Assembly: GCA_016841205.1 (NCBI GenBank)
Contig: JAENZP010000006.1
Span: 62,001-126,000 of the forward strand
DNA from: Desulfoscipio geothermicus
GTDB taxonomy: Bacteria; Bacillota; Desulfotomaculia; Desulfotomaculales; Desulfallaceae
Direction: 5' to 3'
DNA length: 64,000 bases
How positions within the stretch are numbered: the first letter of the stretch is position 1; each line of letters opens with the position of its first letter. Shown piece by piece: positions 26,349 to 36,970 of the stretch. The notes under the pieces are model-generated. The model saw only the letters and a program-made list of their open reading frames with translations, was not told the origin of the DNA and did no database searches. A program made the position numbers and the translations under genes.

Positions 26349-28106
26349 TTGAAGGAATTGCTTTCCGGCAACGTTGCTATCGCCAGGGGAGCCTATGAAA
26401 ATGGTGTTATCCTTGCTGCGGGTTATCCAGGTACACCCAGCACTGAAATCCTGGAGACCCTTTCCCGTTATGAGGGAATATACAGCGAGTGGGCACCCAA
26501 TGAAAAGGTCGCTCTGGAAGTAGGTATTGGTGCAGCCATGGCTGGTGCCCGGACGATTGTGACTATGAAACATGTGGGGGTTAACGTGGCTGCCGATCCG
26601 CTATTATCTTTGGCCTATACCGGGGTTAACGGGGGGTTGGTGCTTGTTTCAGCGGATGACCCCGGCATGCACAGTTCCCAGAATGAACAAGATAATCGTT
26701 ATTACGCTAAATTTGCCAAATTGGCTATGCTGGAGCCGTCTGATAGCCAGGAGGCCAAGGACATGATGGGTTTGGGACTGGCTATTAGCGAGCAGTTTGA
26801 TATTCCCGTGATGTTGCGCACCACTACCCGGGTAGCCCATTCCCAAAGCATGGTTGAACTGGGTGAGCCGGTGGCGCGGGAAATTAAGCCATACAGCAAA
26901 GATGTCAAGAAAAACCTTATGGTACCTGCTTTCGGAAGATTGCGCCGGATCAGCCTGGCGGAAAGAATGGCTAAGCTTGCGGAATATAGCGAAAACACTA
27001 CGTTGAATTTTATTGTCCCGGGTAACGACAAGGTTGGTGTAATCACCAGCGGTATCAGCTTTCAATTGGTCAGGGAAGTGTTGCCCGATGCTGCTGTGCT
27101 TAAACTTGGTATGACCAACCCGCTGCCTCTTGAACTTATTAAAAAGTTTGCCGCCCAGGTAGAGACCCTCTTTGTAGTAGAAGAACTGGAACCTTACCTG
27201 GAAGAACAAATTCGTATGCTGGGTATTAAAGTAACCGGTAAAGATTTGTTCCCGTACACCGGTGAATATAATCAGGGTTTGCTCCGGCGCTGTTTTGTAG
27301 AAGCCGGAGTGTTATCCACACCGACCCAATTGGTAGATCCGACTGCCGGGTTGTCCCAGGCACCGCCTCGTCCGCCGGTGCTGTGCGCGGGTTGCCCGCA
27401 CCGCGCAGTGTTTTATACACTGCGCAGGCTTAAACTAACTGTTACCGGTGATATCGGATGTTATACACTAGGTGGTCTGCCTCCCTTGGAAGGGATCGAC
27501 AGCTGTGTTTGTATGGGAGCCAGCATAGGTATGGCTCACGGCATTGATAAGGCGGTGCCGAATCTCAAAGGACGTACCGTTGCGGTAATTGGTGATTCCA
27601 CTTTCCTGCATTCAGGTATTACCGGGCTGCTAAATGCTGTTTATAACAATAGCGATAGTACCATAATTATTTTAGATAATCGTACTACCGCTATGACGGG
27701 GCACCAGGATCACCCGGCTACAGGGCGTAACCTTATGGGTCAGGTAGCCCCCGAGGTGGATATAACTATGCTGTGCCGTTCATTGGGGGTAAAACGGGTA
27801 GAAGTAGTGGACCCCATGGATCTTTCACGTTTGCAGGAGGTAATTAAGTCTGAAATTAATGCGCCCGGCCCGTCGGTAATCATTGCCCGGCGTCCTTGCG
27901 CCCTGCTCAAGCGGGAGATCAAACCGGCTGTCACGGTGAATCAGGAAAAATGCACCGGTTGTAAAACTTGTTTGAAACTAAGCTGCCCGGCTATTTCAAT
28001 AATTGAAAATAAAGCTTTGGTTACTGCAGATGCTTGTGTAGGCTGTAATTTGTGCGTGCAAGTATGTAAAACCGGAGCGATGCAAGGGGGTCAGGCTGAT
28101 GCTTAA
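26349..28106 (+). CDS. iorA: Indolepyruvate:ferredoxin oxidoreductase, alpha subunit
   Basis: 585 residues from TTG 26349, with TAGGAGG upstream. Domains in order: pyrimidine-binding part (VILAAGYPGTPSTEIL), a middle transketolase-like domain, the TPP domain (GDIGCYTLGGLPPL, CMGASIGMAHG, VIGDSTFLHSGITGL, DNRTTAMTGHQDHP), and two C-terminal [4Fe-4S] sites (CTGCKTCLKLSC and CVGCNLCVQVC). Oxidatively decarboxylates aryl pyruvates to aryl-acetyl-CoA while reducing ferredoxin. Overlaps iorB by eight bases. Fits amino-acid fermentation or oxidation together with the upstream aminotransferase. Confidence 0.95.
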   Translation: MKELLSGNVAIARGAYENGVILAAGYPGTPSTEILETLSRYEGIYSEWAPNEKVALEVGIGAAMAGARTIVTMKHVGVNVAADPLLSLAYTGVNGGLVLVSADDPGMHSSQNEQDNRYYAKFAKLAMLEPSDSQEAKDMMGLGLAISEQFDIPVMLRTTTRVAHSQSMVELGEPVAREIKPYSKDVKKNLMVPAFGRLRRISLAERMAKLAEYSENTTLNFIVPGNDKVGVITSGISFQLVREVLPDAAVLKLGMTNPLPLELIKKFAAQVETLFVVEELEPYLEEQIRMLGIKVTGKDLFPYTGEYNQGLLRRCFVEAGVLSTPTQLVDPTAGLSQAPPRPPVLCAGCPHRAVFYTLRRLKLTVTGDIGCYTLGGLPPLEGIDSCVCMGASIGMAHGIDKAVPNLKGRTVAVIGDSTFLHSGITGLLNAVYNNSDSTIIILDNRTTAMTGHQDHPATGRNLMGQVAPEVDITMLCRSLGVKRVEVVDPMDLSRLQEVIKSEINAPGPSVIIARRPCALLKREIKPAVTVNQEKCTGCKTCLKLSCPAISIIENKALVTADACVGCNLCVQVCKTGAMQGGQADA

Positions 28107-28695
28107 ACCAGTGGATGTTCTTATGGTGGGTGTAGGCGGTCAGGGCACTATACTGGCAAGCAAAGTGCTGGCCGCAGCTGCCCAGGCCGTTGGTTATGAT
28201 ATCAAGGTTTCCGAGATCCACGGTATGGCCCAGCGGGGCGGCAGTGTGGTCACCCAGGTGCGTCTAGGTGAAAAGGTATATTCACCGCTCATTTCAGAAG
28301 GAGAAGCCGATGTTATTCTGGCTTTTGAAGAGCTGGAAGCGCTGCGCTGGCTTTCCTTTCTCAAACCAGGTGGTACATTAATCATCAACAACCAGCAGAT
28401 TTACCCGGTGCCCGTGTTAGCGGGGGTCGCCGAATACCCGCAAAATATCATTGCTCAAATACAATCACGGGGAGTAAACGTGCAGGTGCTTAAAGCCTTG
28501 GAGCAGGCCATCTCCTGCGGCAACGCCAAAGCAGCCAATGTAGTGCTGCTGGGTGCCTTGGCCCAAAAACTGCCCATTGAAGAAAAAATTTGGCGGGATG
28601 CCCTTGCGGCTACAATACCACCCCGCTTGCTGGAAGTAAATAACACTGCCTTTACCGCTGGTTTTATTGCCGGCAATGTATGTGCGGGGTGTTAA
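28099..28695 (+). CDS. iorB: Indolepyruvate:ferredoxin oxidoreductase, beta subunit
   Basis: 198 residues, the gamma-type domain of 2-oxoacid oxidoreductases: DVLMVGVGGQGTILASKVLA, then SEIHGMAQRGGSVVTQVRLG and ADVILAFEELEALRWL. Partner of IorA in the two-subunit enzyme. ATG 28099 lies inside the iorA end, so the two are translationally coupled. A perfect hairpin terminator follows 65 bases later. Confidence 0.94.
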   Translation: MLKPVDVLMVGVGGQGTILASKVLAAAAQAVGYDIKVSEIHGMAQRGGSVVTQVRLGEKVYSPLISEGEADVILAFEELEALRWLSFLKPGGTLIINNQQIYPVPVLAGVAEYPQNIIAQIQSRGVNVQVLKALEQAISCGNAKAANVVLLGALAQKLPIEEKIWRDALAATIPPRLLEVNNTAFTAGFIAGNVCAGC

Positions 28696-28760
28696 AAGTT
28701 CATAAGCTGGATACCGCCACCTTCTTTAGTGCCGGTGTTGAAAATTGTAGCTTTTTTTGG

Positions 28761-28792
28761 ATAGATGGCATTGCTTGCCATCTATTTCTTTG
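28761..28792 (+). terminator. Terminator after iorAB
   Basis: ATAGATGGCA pairs perfectly with TGCCATCTAT around five bases, followed by TTCTTTG. Confidence 0.8.
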
Positions 28793-29002
28793 TGCAGGTC
28801 ATTCGTTCGGGATGTTGCTATTATCTGCTTTCCGGTTAAATTCCATGAAACTCAGGCGAGCTTTTTCTGCGTTTTGGTTAAAATAATAATTAAATAGACA
28901 ATTTGTTCACGCCAAATTGTTTTTTCGTCATATATCCAATAACAAAAATAATCCCGATTATCTATAAAAGTAAGTTAACGGTTATTCCACCGGCAGATAA
29001 CA

Positions 29003-29011
29003 TGATATACT
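29003..29011 (+). promoter_or_regulatory. Extended -10 promoter candidate for argS
   Basis: TGA-TATACT (extended -10) with a weak TTATTC 17 bases upstream. It would give a leader of about 145 bases that holds GAGGAGG with a nine-codon open stretch. The rest of 28793-29165 shows no supported gene and no T-box motif. Confidence 0.4.
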
Positions 29012-29165
29012 ATATCTGGTGTCAAAACGCGAGGAGGACGTCTCATAATCCCCGGATTATCTACAACTTTGTAGCTGATGCGGGCACAGTACGGATCTAG
29101 CAGCAATATTGATAGGTTATGGAGGTAGAGTCTGTTTCGGCACCAAAGGAGGCTGATTTAACAAG

Positions 29166-30860
29166 GTGAGCAGAGTTATCAGTGTAGTGGAAGAAATGCG
29201 CGTGACGCTTGAAAAGGCCTTGGTGAAGGCTGTGGGTAAGGCGGTCGATGCGGGGGAGATACCGCCGGTGGAATTGCCCGGCTTTGTGGTGGAGGTTCCC
29301 CGGGAGCGGGGGCATGGTGATTTTGCCACCAATCTAGCCATGCTGTTGCCCAAGCAAGCCCGTATGGCCCCACGAAAAATTGCTGAATCAATAATTCAGA
29401 GCCTGCCCCGCTTCACTCGTTGGCTGGAACGGGTTGAAGTTGCCGGTCCCGGCTTTATTAATTTTATTCTGGACCCTCGCTGGGTGCTGGAGTCGGTGCC
29501 GCTGGCGGTAAATTGCCAGGCTGACTATGGCCGGGTGCAGCTGGGGGAGAACAAAAAGGTACAGGTGGAGTTTGTCAGTGCCAACCCCACCGGTCTATTG
29601 CATATGGGTAATGCCCGGGGTGCCGCCTTGGGAGATAGCATTGCCTCCATACTGGATTTCGCCGGCTGGCAGGTTACTCGTGAGTATTACATTAATGACG
29701 CAGGCAACCAGGTGGAAAACTTCGCTCTTTCCCTGGAGGCCCGTTATTTTGAGTTGCTGGGACTGGAAGGAGAGGTGCCCGAAGGTGGCTACCATGGGCA
29801 GGACATCATGGACACGGTACGCCGCTACATAAAGGAGCATGGGGATAAGCTGCTAAACGCTGACCGCCGTATCCGTTTGGATACACTGGCGCAGTATGCT
29901 CTGGCTGAAAAAATCGGAGGTATTAAAAAAGCTCTGGCTGACTTTGGTGTGCATTACGATGTTTGGTTTTCCGAGCAGTCACTACATGATTCCAATAAAG
30001 TTGATGAGGCTCTGCAGCGCTTGCGGGAACGGGGATTTCTTTATGAGCATGAGGGTGCCCTATGGTTTAAAGCCAGCCTTTTGGGTTTAGAGAAGGACGA
30101 AGTGCTAGTGCGTAAAAACGGGGTGCCTACCTATTACGCTGCAGACATTGCTTATCACATGGATAAGTTTACTCGGGGTTTTGACCGGATAATAAATATT
30201 TGGGGAGCAGACCATCACGGCCATGTGGCTCGGCTGAAAAGTGCCGTACAGGCTCTGGGCTATGACCCGGATGCGTTGCAGGTGCTGCTGATGCAGTTGG
30301 TTAGGCTGTTTTCTGGTGGAGAAATTGTACGTATGTCCAAGCGTACCGGGCAATTTATTACTCTGGAGGAACTGGTGGATGAGGTGGGATTAGATGCCGC
30401 ACGCTATTTCTTTATTATGCGCAGCGCGGATAGCCACTTGGACTTTGATTTGGATTTAGCCCGTACTCAGTCAAACGATAACCCGGTTTATTACGTGCAA
30501 TACGCCCATGCTCGCATCTGCAGCATTTTCCGCCAGCTTGCCGGGCAAGGCCGGCAGGTACCCCGGGTAGATAGCGTGAACATGGAGCTGCTGCGGGAAG
30601 AAGCCGAACTGGCCCTGGCGCGGCGCCTGGCGGACTTTCCCGAAGAGGTCGCCCTGGCGGCCCGTCAGTTGGCACCGCACCGCATCACGCGGTATGTACA
30701 CGAAGTGGCCGGGTTGTTACACAGTTTTTATAACATACACCGGGTCATCACTGATGATATGGAATTAACCGACGCCCGGCTGCTGCTAATGGAAGCTACC
30801 AGAGTGGTGTTGCGCAACGCGCTGACACTACTGGGTGTACGGGCACCTGAAAAAATGTAA
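29166..30860 (+). CDS. argS: Arginyl-tRNA synthetase
   Basis: 564 residues. The GTG start lies 13 bases after AAAGGAGG, a rather long spacing. Class I synthetase with the N-terminal ArgRS-specific Add-1 domain (about 10-95: ELPGFVVEVPRERGHGDFATN), FVSANPTGLLHMGNARGAA (HMGN as HIGH motif), EYYINDAGNQVENFA, WGADHHGHVARLKSA, MSKRTGQFITLEEL (MSK as KMSKS), and the C-terminal DALR anticodon-binding domain. Charges tRNA-Arg and, unlike most synthetases, needs the tRNA for amino-acid activation. Monocistronic by its flanking promoter and the separate pyrG promoter. Confidence 0.96.
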   Translation: MSRVISVVEEMRVTLEKALVKAVGKAVDAGEIPPVELPGFVVEVPRERGHGDFATNLAMLLPKQARMAPRKIAESIIQSLPRFTRWLERVEVAGPGFINFILDPRWVLESVPLAVNCQADYGRVQLGENKKVQVEFVSANPTGLLHMGNARGAALGDSIASILDFAGWQVTREYYINDAGNQVENFALSLEARYFELLGLEGEVPEGGYHGQDIMDTVRRYIKEHGDKLLNADRRIRLDTLAQYALAEKIGGIKKALADFGVHYDVWFSEQSLHDSNKVDEALQRLRERGFLYEHEGALWFKASLLGLEKDEVLVRKNGVPTYYAADIAYHMDKFTRGFDRIINIWGADHHGHVARLKSAVQALGYDPDALQVLLMQLVRLFSGGEIVRMSKRTGQFITLEELVDEVGLDAARYFFIMRSADSHLDFDLDLARTQSNDNPVYYVQYAHARICSIFRQLAGQGRQVPRVDSVNMELLREEAELALARRLADFPEEVALAARQLAPHRITRYVHEVAGLLHSFYNIHRVITDDMELTDARLLLMEATRVVLRNALTLLGVRAPEKM

Positions 30861-32588
<1,728 letters not shown>

Positions 32589-32612
32589 GTTTATTACAGT
32601 GCGTCTTTTATT

Positions 32613-32645
32613 AAGCTTTGGTGAATAATCCGAAGCTTTTTTTGT
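32613..32645 (+). terminator. Terminator after pyrG
   Basis: AAGCTTTGG pairs with CCGAAGCTT (one wobble), then a run of seven T. Confidence 0.85.
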
Positions 32646-32698
32646 ATCTAACTACAAAAGTAATCTTTGGAATATGTATATTTTATGGTAACGTATAT

Positions 32699-32727
32699 TT
32701 GATCTTACAAAAGAGGCTACTTAATAT
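32699..32727 (+). promoter_or_regulatory. Sigma-A promoter for sppA
   Basis: TTGATC (32699-32704), 17-base spacer, TAATAT (32722-32727), about 95 bases before the sppA start. Confidence 0.5.
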
Positions 32728-32820
32728 ATGCCGGCAGTAAATCAAACTGCTAATCATATATTATTAACAAGTATTGGTGTATATAAACGAAATGTAGATA
32801 TTGGGGAAGGATTGTGAACT

Positions 32821-33738
32821 ATGGTCAAACGTAAAGTAGCAGCCGGCCTGATCATTGGCATAGCCTTGCTGTCAATTATAACCGCCGCCTTGTATGGAAA
32901 AGGCGGGGGAACTAAATATTATGGGGAAAATAGTTTCGGCGGCGTAGTGGGGGTTATTCAAATCAATGGTGCGATTGTCAGCGGTGCCGACTCAAGCACT
33001 TTGTTTTCTACTGTGGCCGGTTCTAAGCCTATCATGGAGCAATTGCGCAGGGCTGCCGATGACCCTTCTATTAAAGCAGTAGTACTAAGGCTGAATACCC
33101 CCGGTGGTTCTGCAGCGGCATCTCAGGAAATAGCTTTGGAGGTGGACCGGCTGCGTCAGACAGGTAAAAAAGTGGTGGCTTCCATGGGCGACGTGGCAGC
33201 GTCCGGTGGATATTGGATTGCCTGTCGCTGTGATAAAATAGTAGCCAATCCCGGTACTATGACCGGTAGTATCGGAGTGATCATGGAAACCCAGAATTTG
33301 CAGGGGCTTTACGAAAAACTGGGTGTAAATCCCGTAGTTTTTAAAAGTGGCCCGCACAAGGATATGGGTTCATCCTCCCGGGTCGTTACCGAGCAGGAAC
33401 AGCAGATTTTTCAGAGCATGGTAGATGATATATATAAACAATTTTTGGAAACGGTATCCGAAGGCCGGGGCATGGATCAAGCCCGCGTACGAGAAGTGGC
33501 CGACGGCCGAGTTTTCACCGGAAGCCAAGCTGTGGAAAACGGCCTGGTGGATGATCTGGGCAATTATTATGATGCAATTGATCTAGCAGCCGATTTGGCC
33601 GGTATCAAAGGTGAGCCTGAGGTGATTAGTTTATCACCCGAATATCCCTGGTGGGGAGTGCTTAGCGGCATGCCAACCGGGGCATTATCAATTAACCAGT
33701 GGGCCTGGCTGCTTTTTGACAAACCGCAAGTTAAGTAA
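32821..33738 (+). CDS. sppA: Signal peptide peptidase SppA
   Basis: 305 residues, the short Gram-positive form. One N-terminal membrane helix (about 7-25), then a Clp-fold serine protease domain facing outside. Catalytic Ser128 in GDVAASGGYW and Lys180 in FKSGPHKDMG; their spacing of 52 equals that of the Bacillus Ser/Lys dyad. Also LRLNTPGGSAAASQEI. Degrades signal peptides left in the membrane after secretion. Followed by a Yip1-like gene in the same direction, perhaps one unit. Confidence 0.94.
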   Translation: MVKRKVAAGLIIGIALLSIITAALYGKGGGTKYYGENSFGGVVGVIQINGAIVSGADSSTLFSTVAGSKPIMEQLRRAADDPSIKAVVLRLNTPGGSAAASQEIALEVDRLRQTGKKVVASMGDVAASGGYWIACRCDKIVANPGTMTGSIGVIMETQNLQGLYEKLGVNPVVFKSGPHKDMGSSSRVVTEQEQQIFQSMVDDIYKQFLETVSEGRGMDQARVREVADGRVFTGSQAVENGLVDDLGNYYDAIDLAADLAGIKGEPEVISLSPEYPWWGVLSGMPTGALSINQWAWLLFDKPQVK

Positions 33739-33808
33739 CTTTGTAATCATGCACTTGCACCGTGTGCAATGAATCCCTACGGTTCAAGCGCATTAAGGGA
33801 GGCAGTAA

Positions 33809-34612
33809 ATGGATAATTCGCAAAAAAATAATGACCATCCCCGGCCAACAGATATATCAGATGAACAAATACCGTCGGATGAGTTGGATTCGCCGGTTGG
33901 CAGTACCGTTGTTCCGGATAGCAGTAATGAAAATGTATACCCGGCGGAACAAAAGGATAATATCGTTAATAGCGGTCAGGATAAAAGTGGTATTTTAGAT
34001 ATTTTTTATGGAGTTCTTTTTGAACCGGCACGGACATTTGCCGGTTTTGCCCCCAAACCGCCAATTGTTCTTATCACAATCATTTTCGTAGCGCTTAACC
34101 TGGCGGAGGCTCTAACAGGCATTTTTACCACCCCGGTTTATCTTGACAAAATAGGGCAGTTGCCTGGAATAACCGGGGCAGGCGCAAAGCAGGCCATGCT
34201 ATCATTTGTTGCAATAGCCGGTTTTTTGTTTAGTCTAATTAAATGGTTTTTTATGGCCGGTTTATTGCATTTGCTGGCGGAACTATACGGCGGCAATGGC
34301 ACAGCCCGCAGTGTTTGGGCGGTATATGGCGTAGCCGGCTTACCTGCAGTATTTATGATACCGGTACGAATAATTAGTAATCTGGTTACTAACGGTGGAC
34401 CGTTCGATTATATAGCCGGAATGCTAACCCTGGGGTTATATGCCTGGGGCGTTATATTGTTGATTATCGGGCTTCGGGAAGTTCATCATTTCAGTACTGG
34501 CCGTGCTGCGTTTACTGTTATAACACCCTGGTTAATGCTGGTATTTTTGACATTGGTAACTTTAATTTTCATCGGCACCACAGTTTCAACCATTATTATG
34601 CAGGGTTTTTAG
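33809..34612 (+). CDS. Yip1-domain integral membrane protein
   Basis: 267 residues. An acidic, Ser/Asn-rich soluble N-terminus (about 1-60) precedes about five membrane helices (about 83-105, 125-150, 150-170, 185-205, 210-228, 245-264). GVLFEPARTFAGFAPKPP entering the first helix is typical of bacterial Yip1-type proteins. Function unknown; such proteins are found in many clostridia. GGGAGGCAG ribosome site upstream. Confidence 0.75.
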   Translation: MDNSQKNNDHPRPTDISDEQIPSDELDSPVGSTVVPDSSNENVYPAEQKDNIVNSGQDKSGILDIFYGVLFEPARTFAGFAPKPPIVLITIIFVALNLAEALTGIFTTPVYLDKIGQLPGITGAGAKQAMLSFVAIAGFLFSLIKWFFMAGLLHLLAELYGGNGTARSVWAVYGVAGLPAVFMIPVRIISNLVTNGGPFDYIAGMLTLGLYAWGVILLIIGLREVHHFSTGRAAFTVITPWLMLVFLTLVTLIFIGTTVSTIIMQGF

Positions 34613-34663
34613 CAATACCGGCGAAATTATGTGTTTAGTATGTGATGGATGGGGGACGAAAAA

Positions 34664-35053
34664 ATGCCTGGTCAAAATTATGATCTACTTGTTGTTGATG
34701 ATCAAGCCGGTTTACGCAAGTTAATTTGTGAAGCTTTAATTGATGAAGGGTATTTGATTGATCAGGCTGCCAGCGGCCTGGAGGCTCTGGATAGAATGAA
34801 CCGGAATAAGTATCGCCTTATTTTATTGGATGTAAAAATGCCGGGGATGAACGGTCTGGAAACTTTGCAGGAAATCAGAAAAGTGAACAATGATGTGCCG
34901 GTGGTGATGATGACGGCTTATAGTGAGTTGGACATGTTGCAAGAGACCGACCAAAAAGTAAAGCCTGTAAAGCATATTAGCAAGCCCTTTGATTTAGATG
35001 ATTTACGTTGTTTAGTTCGAGGCTATTTATCAAAAAATAATGCTCTTTGTTAG
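34664..35053 (+). CDS. spo0F: Sporulation response regulator Spo0F
   Basis: 129 residues, a lone receiver domain. Acidic pocket VVDDQAGLRKL, phosphoacceptor Asp in ILLDVKMPGMNGLETL, Thr in VVMMTAYSELDMLQE and Lys in HISKPFDLDDLRCLV: the MTAY-ELDM and KPFD strings are those of Spo0F. Relays phosphate in the sporulation phosphorelay towards Spo0B/Spo0A. ATG 34664 has GGGGGA eight bases upstream; ATG 34649 has none. As in Bacillus, it lies between pyrG and fba, which supports the identity. Whether a Spo0B exists in this organism is unknown. Confidence 0.88.
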   Translation: MPGQNYDLLVVDDQAGLRKLICEALIDEGYLIDQAASGLEALDRMNRNKYRLILLDVKMPGMNGLETLQEIRKVNNDVPVVMMTAYSELDMLQETDQKVKPVKHISKPFDLDDLRCLVRGYLSKNNALC

Positions 35054-35158
35054 TTTGATTTTCTGTTTGGCTTAGTATATGGGACAAAAAAAGGGTATAT
35101 ATATTGTTCTGTCGAATACCCAAGAAGATGAGTAAACATATAGGGCAGGAGGATAGCC

Positions 35159-35842
35159 ATGATTATAGTTACCGATACATTAATAGCCATGCGGTGCCCT
35201 GAATGTGGAAAGCTGGATTATCACACTCTTTCTCGTTTTGAATTTAGTGGTAAAAAAAGAGTCGAAATAAAATGTTTATGCGGTTATGTGAAACTTGTTA
35301 TAACAACTAAAGATCGTAATAACTTTTGGCTTCAGGTGCCCTGTGTGGTTTGTGAGGGCAAGCATGTAATGTCCTTAAGCTCAAAGATGCTTTGGTCCGA
35401 CGAAGTTAATTATCTTTTTTGCCATGAGACCGGACTTGAGCTGGGCTATATTGGGCCTTGTGATGAAGTTAAGGCGCTGGCCGCTGCACAGCAGGAAACC
35501 ATGGAGGCGCTGGGAGATGATTTTGATGCGGAAGATGAGTATTTTCATAACTCGGAGGTAATGTATGAAGTGCTTAATTGCCTGCATGACATTGCCGAGC
35601 AGGGATTACTATACTGCCAGTGCGGCAATCAGGATGTTGAGGTGGATATATTCCCCGACCGCTTGGAGTTGCATTGCAAAGATTGTGACAGTGTAAATAT
35701 TATATACGCTGAAACAGATGATGACTTGCGGGTTATCAAAGATGTTGGATCTATTGAATTAACCCAAAATGGTTTTGAATGTTTGGACAGTCTGTCAAAC
35801 ACGACAAAGACTGGTAAGAAACCAAATCGTAAACATAAATAA
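35159..35842 (+). CDS. Cys-rich (zinc-ribbon-like) protein between spo0F and fba
   Basis: 227 residues behind CAGGAGG. Several CxxC pairs: CPECGK (near residue 13), CLCGY (near 40), CVVCEGKHV (near 61), then near the C-terminus CQCGNQ and CKDCDS. This suggests two zinc-ribbon modules around an acidic helical middle (EALGDDFDAEDEYFHNSEVM). The C-terminal tail is Lys rich. No membrane segment. I do not recognise the family beyond knowing that proteins of this kind sit here in related genomes. Role unknown. Confidence 0.7.
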   Translation: MIIVTDTLIAMRCPECGKLDYHTLSRFEFSGKKRVEIKCLCGYVKLVITTKDRNNFWLQVPCVVCEGKHVMSLSSKMLWSDEVNYLFCHETGLELGYIGPCDEVKALAAAQQETMEALGDDFDAEDEYFHNSEVMYEVLNCLHDIAEQGLLYCQCGNQDVEVDIFPDRLELHCKDCDSVNIIYAETDDDLRVIKDVGSIELTQNGFECLDSLSNTTKTGKKPNRKHK

Positions 35843-35851
35843 AATAATAAG

Positions 35852-35868
35852 CACCCCTACGGGGGTGT
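35852..35868 (+). terminator. Short GC hairpin after the Cys-rich gene
   Basis: CACCCC pairs with GGGGTG around a four-base loop (TACG) within CACCCCTACGGGGGTG; the following bases are A/T rich without a clean T run. Confidence 0.55.
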
Positions 35869-35925
35869 ATAATAATTATATCCAGATTATTCTTTCCATG
35901 CATATCTATATAGTATAACTATTCT

Positions 35926-35954
35926 TTGTTGGAAAATTAACTTATGGATATATA
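35926..35954 (+). promoter_or_regulatory. Sigma-A promoter for fba
   Basis: TTGTTG (35926-35931), 17-base spacer, TATATA (35949-35954), 50 bases before the fba start. Confidence 0.45.
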
Positions 35955-36004
35955 TATAAAATTAAGGTAAAATAATGTATATACATTTATGAGGAGGTTC
36001 GTAT

Positions 36005-36859
36005 ATGAGTTTGGTTCCGGTAAGTGCATTACTGCGCCATGCGCAGGCGGGCGGTTATGCTGTGGGCGCTTTTAACTGCAACAATATGGAGATTGTGCAG
36101 GCCATTGCCGCCGCTGCCGAGGCAGAAAAATCACCGGTTATTATGCAGGCCAGCCAGGGGGCTATACAATATGCCGGTATTGAATATATCACTGCCATGG
36201 CGAATGTTGCTGCAGCGATGGTAAGTGTGCCTGTAGCGCTGCACCTTGATCACGGCACCAGTTTTGAGCAAGTAATGCACTGTATCAGATCTGGTTTTTC
36301 ATCAGTGATGATCGACGGTTCCAAACATTCACTTAAAGACAATATTGCCTTAACCAGGCAGGTCATAGCTGCTGCCAGGCCGGTTGGCGTATCTGTTGAG
36401 GCTGAGCTGGGCAAGATAGGCGGCACTGAGGATGATATCCATGTCAGCGATGCTGATGCTTTTTTTACCGACCCTGAAGAGGCCCGGGTTTTTGCGCAGG
36501 AAACCGAAGTAGACGCGCTGGCCATAGCTATTGGTACCGCCCATGGCCGCTACAAGGGCGAGCCCAAGTTGGATTTTGCCCGGCTGGAAAAAATACGTTC
36601 CCTGGTGAACATCCCTATTGTACTGCACGGTTCCTCAGGTGTGCCCGAGGAAGCCATCCGGGAAGCTATCCGCCTGGGGGTATGTAAAGTAAACATTGAC
36701 ACCAATATCCGTGAAGCTTTTGTGGATTGCTGCCGGAAAGTAATGACCGACTTTCCCGATGAAATAGACCCACGTAAAATACTGGGCCCTGCCCGGGAGG
36801 CGACAGTGGAACTAATCAGAGAAAAAATTAGAATTTTTGGCAGCTCCGGTAAGGCTTAA
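36005..36859 (+). CDS. fba: Fructose-1,6-bisphosphate aldolase, class II
   Basis: 284 residues, ATG 36005 after GAGGAGG. Zinc-dependent aldolase of glycolysis/gluconeogenesis: FNCNNMEIVQAI, zinc His in LHLDHGTSFEQV, EAELGKIGGTEDD, then IGTAHGRYKGEPKLDF and LHGSSGVPEEAIREAI for the second zinc and phosphate sites, NIDTNIREAF near the end. Splits or forms fructose 1,6-bisphosphate from DHAP and glyceraldehyde 3-phosphate. The order spo0F-fba-transaldolase-rho is the Firmicutes order. Confidence 0.96.
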   Translation: MSLVPVSALLRHAQAGGYAVGAFNCNNMEIVQAIAAAAEAEKSPVIMQASQGAIQYAGIEYITAMANVAAAMVSVPVALHLDHGTSFEQVMHCIRSGFSSVMIDGSKHSLKDNIALTRQVIAAARPVGVSVEAELGKIGGTEDDIHVSDADAFFTDPEEARVFAQETEVDALAIAIGTAHGRYKGEPKLDFARLEKIRSLVNIPIVLHGSSGVPEEAIREAIRLGVCKVNIDTNIREAFVDCCRKVMTDFPDEIDPRKILGPAREATVELIREKIRIFGSSGKA

Positions 36860-36970
36860 TGCATAGCTTAATAAAGGCCTCTTGCTTATTAACACCGCAT
36901 TGAGCACCTTATCAAATGCCAATGCAATGGGTTATAATGACATCAGACGTTATAGACGTCAGATACCATT

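Noticed and set aside
29119-29169. 16-codon frame just before argS
   Set aside because: Lacks a ribosome site and has no clustered Arg codons that would mark an attenuation peptide.
36930-36965. TATAAT and a GACGT-tata-GACGTC repeat upstream of the transaldolase
   Set aside because: No -35 at a usable distance and the repeat is too short to call an operator.
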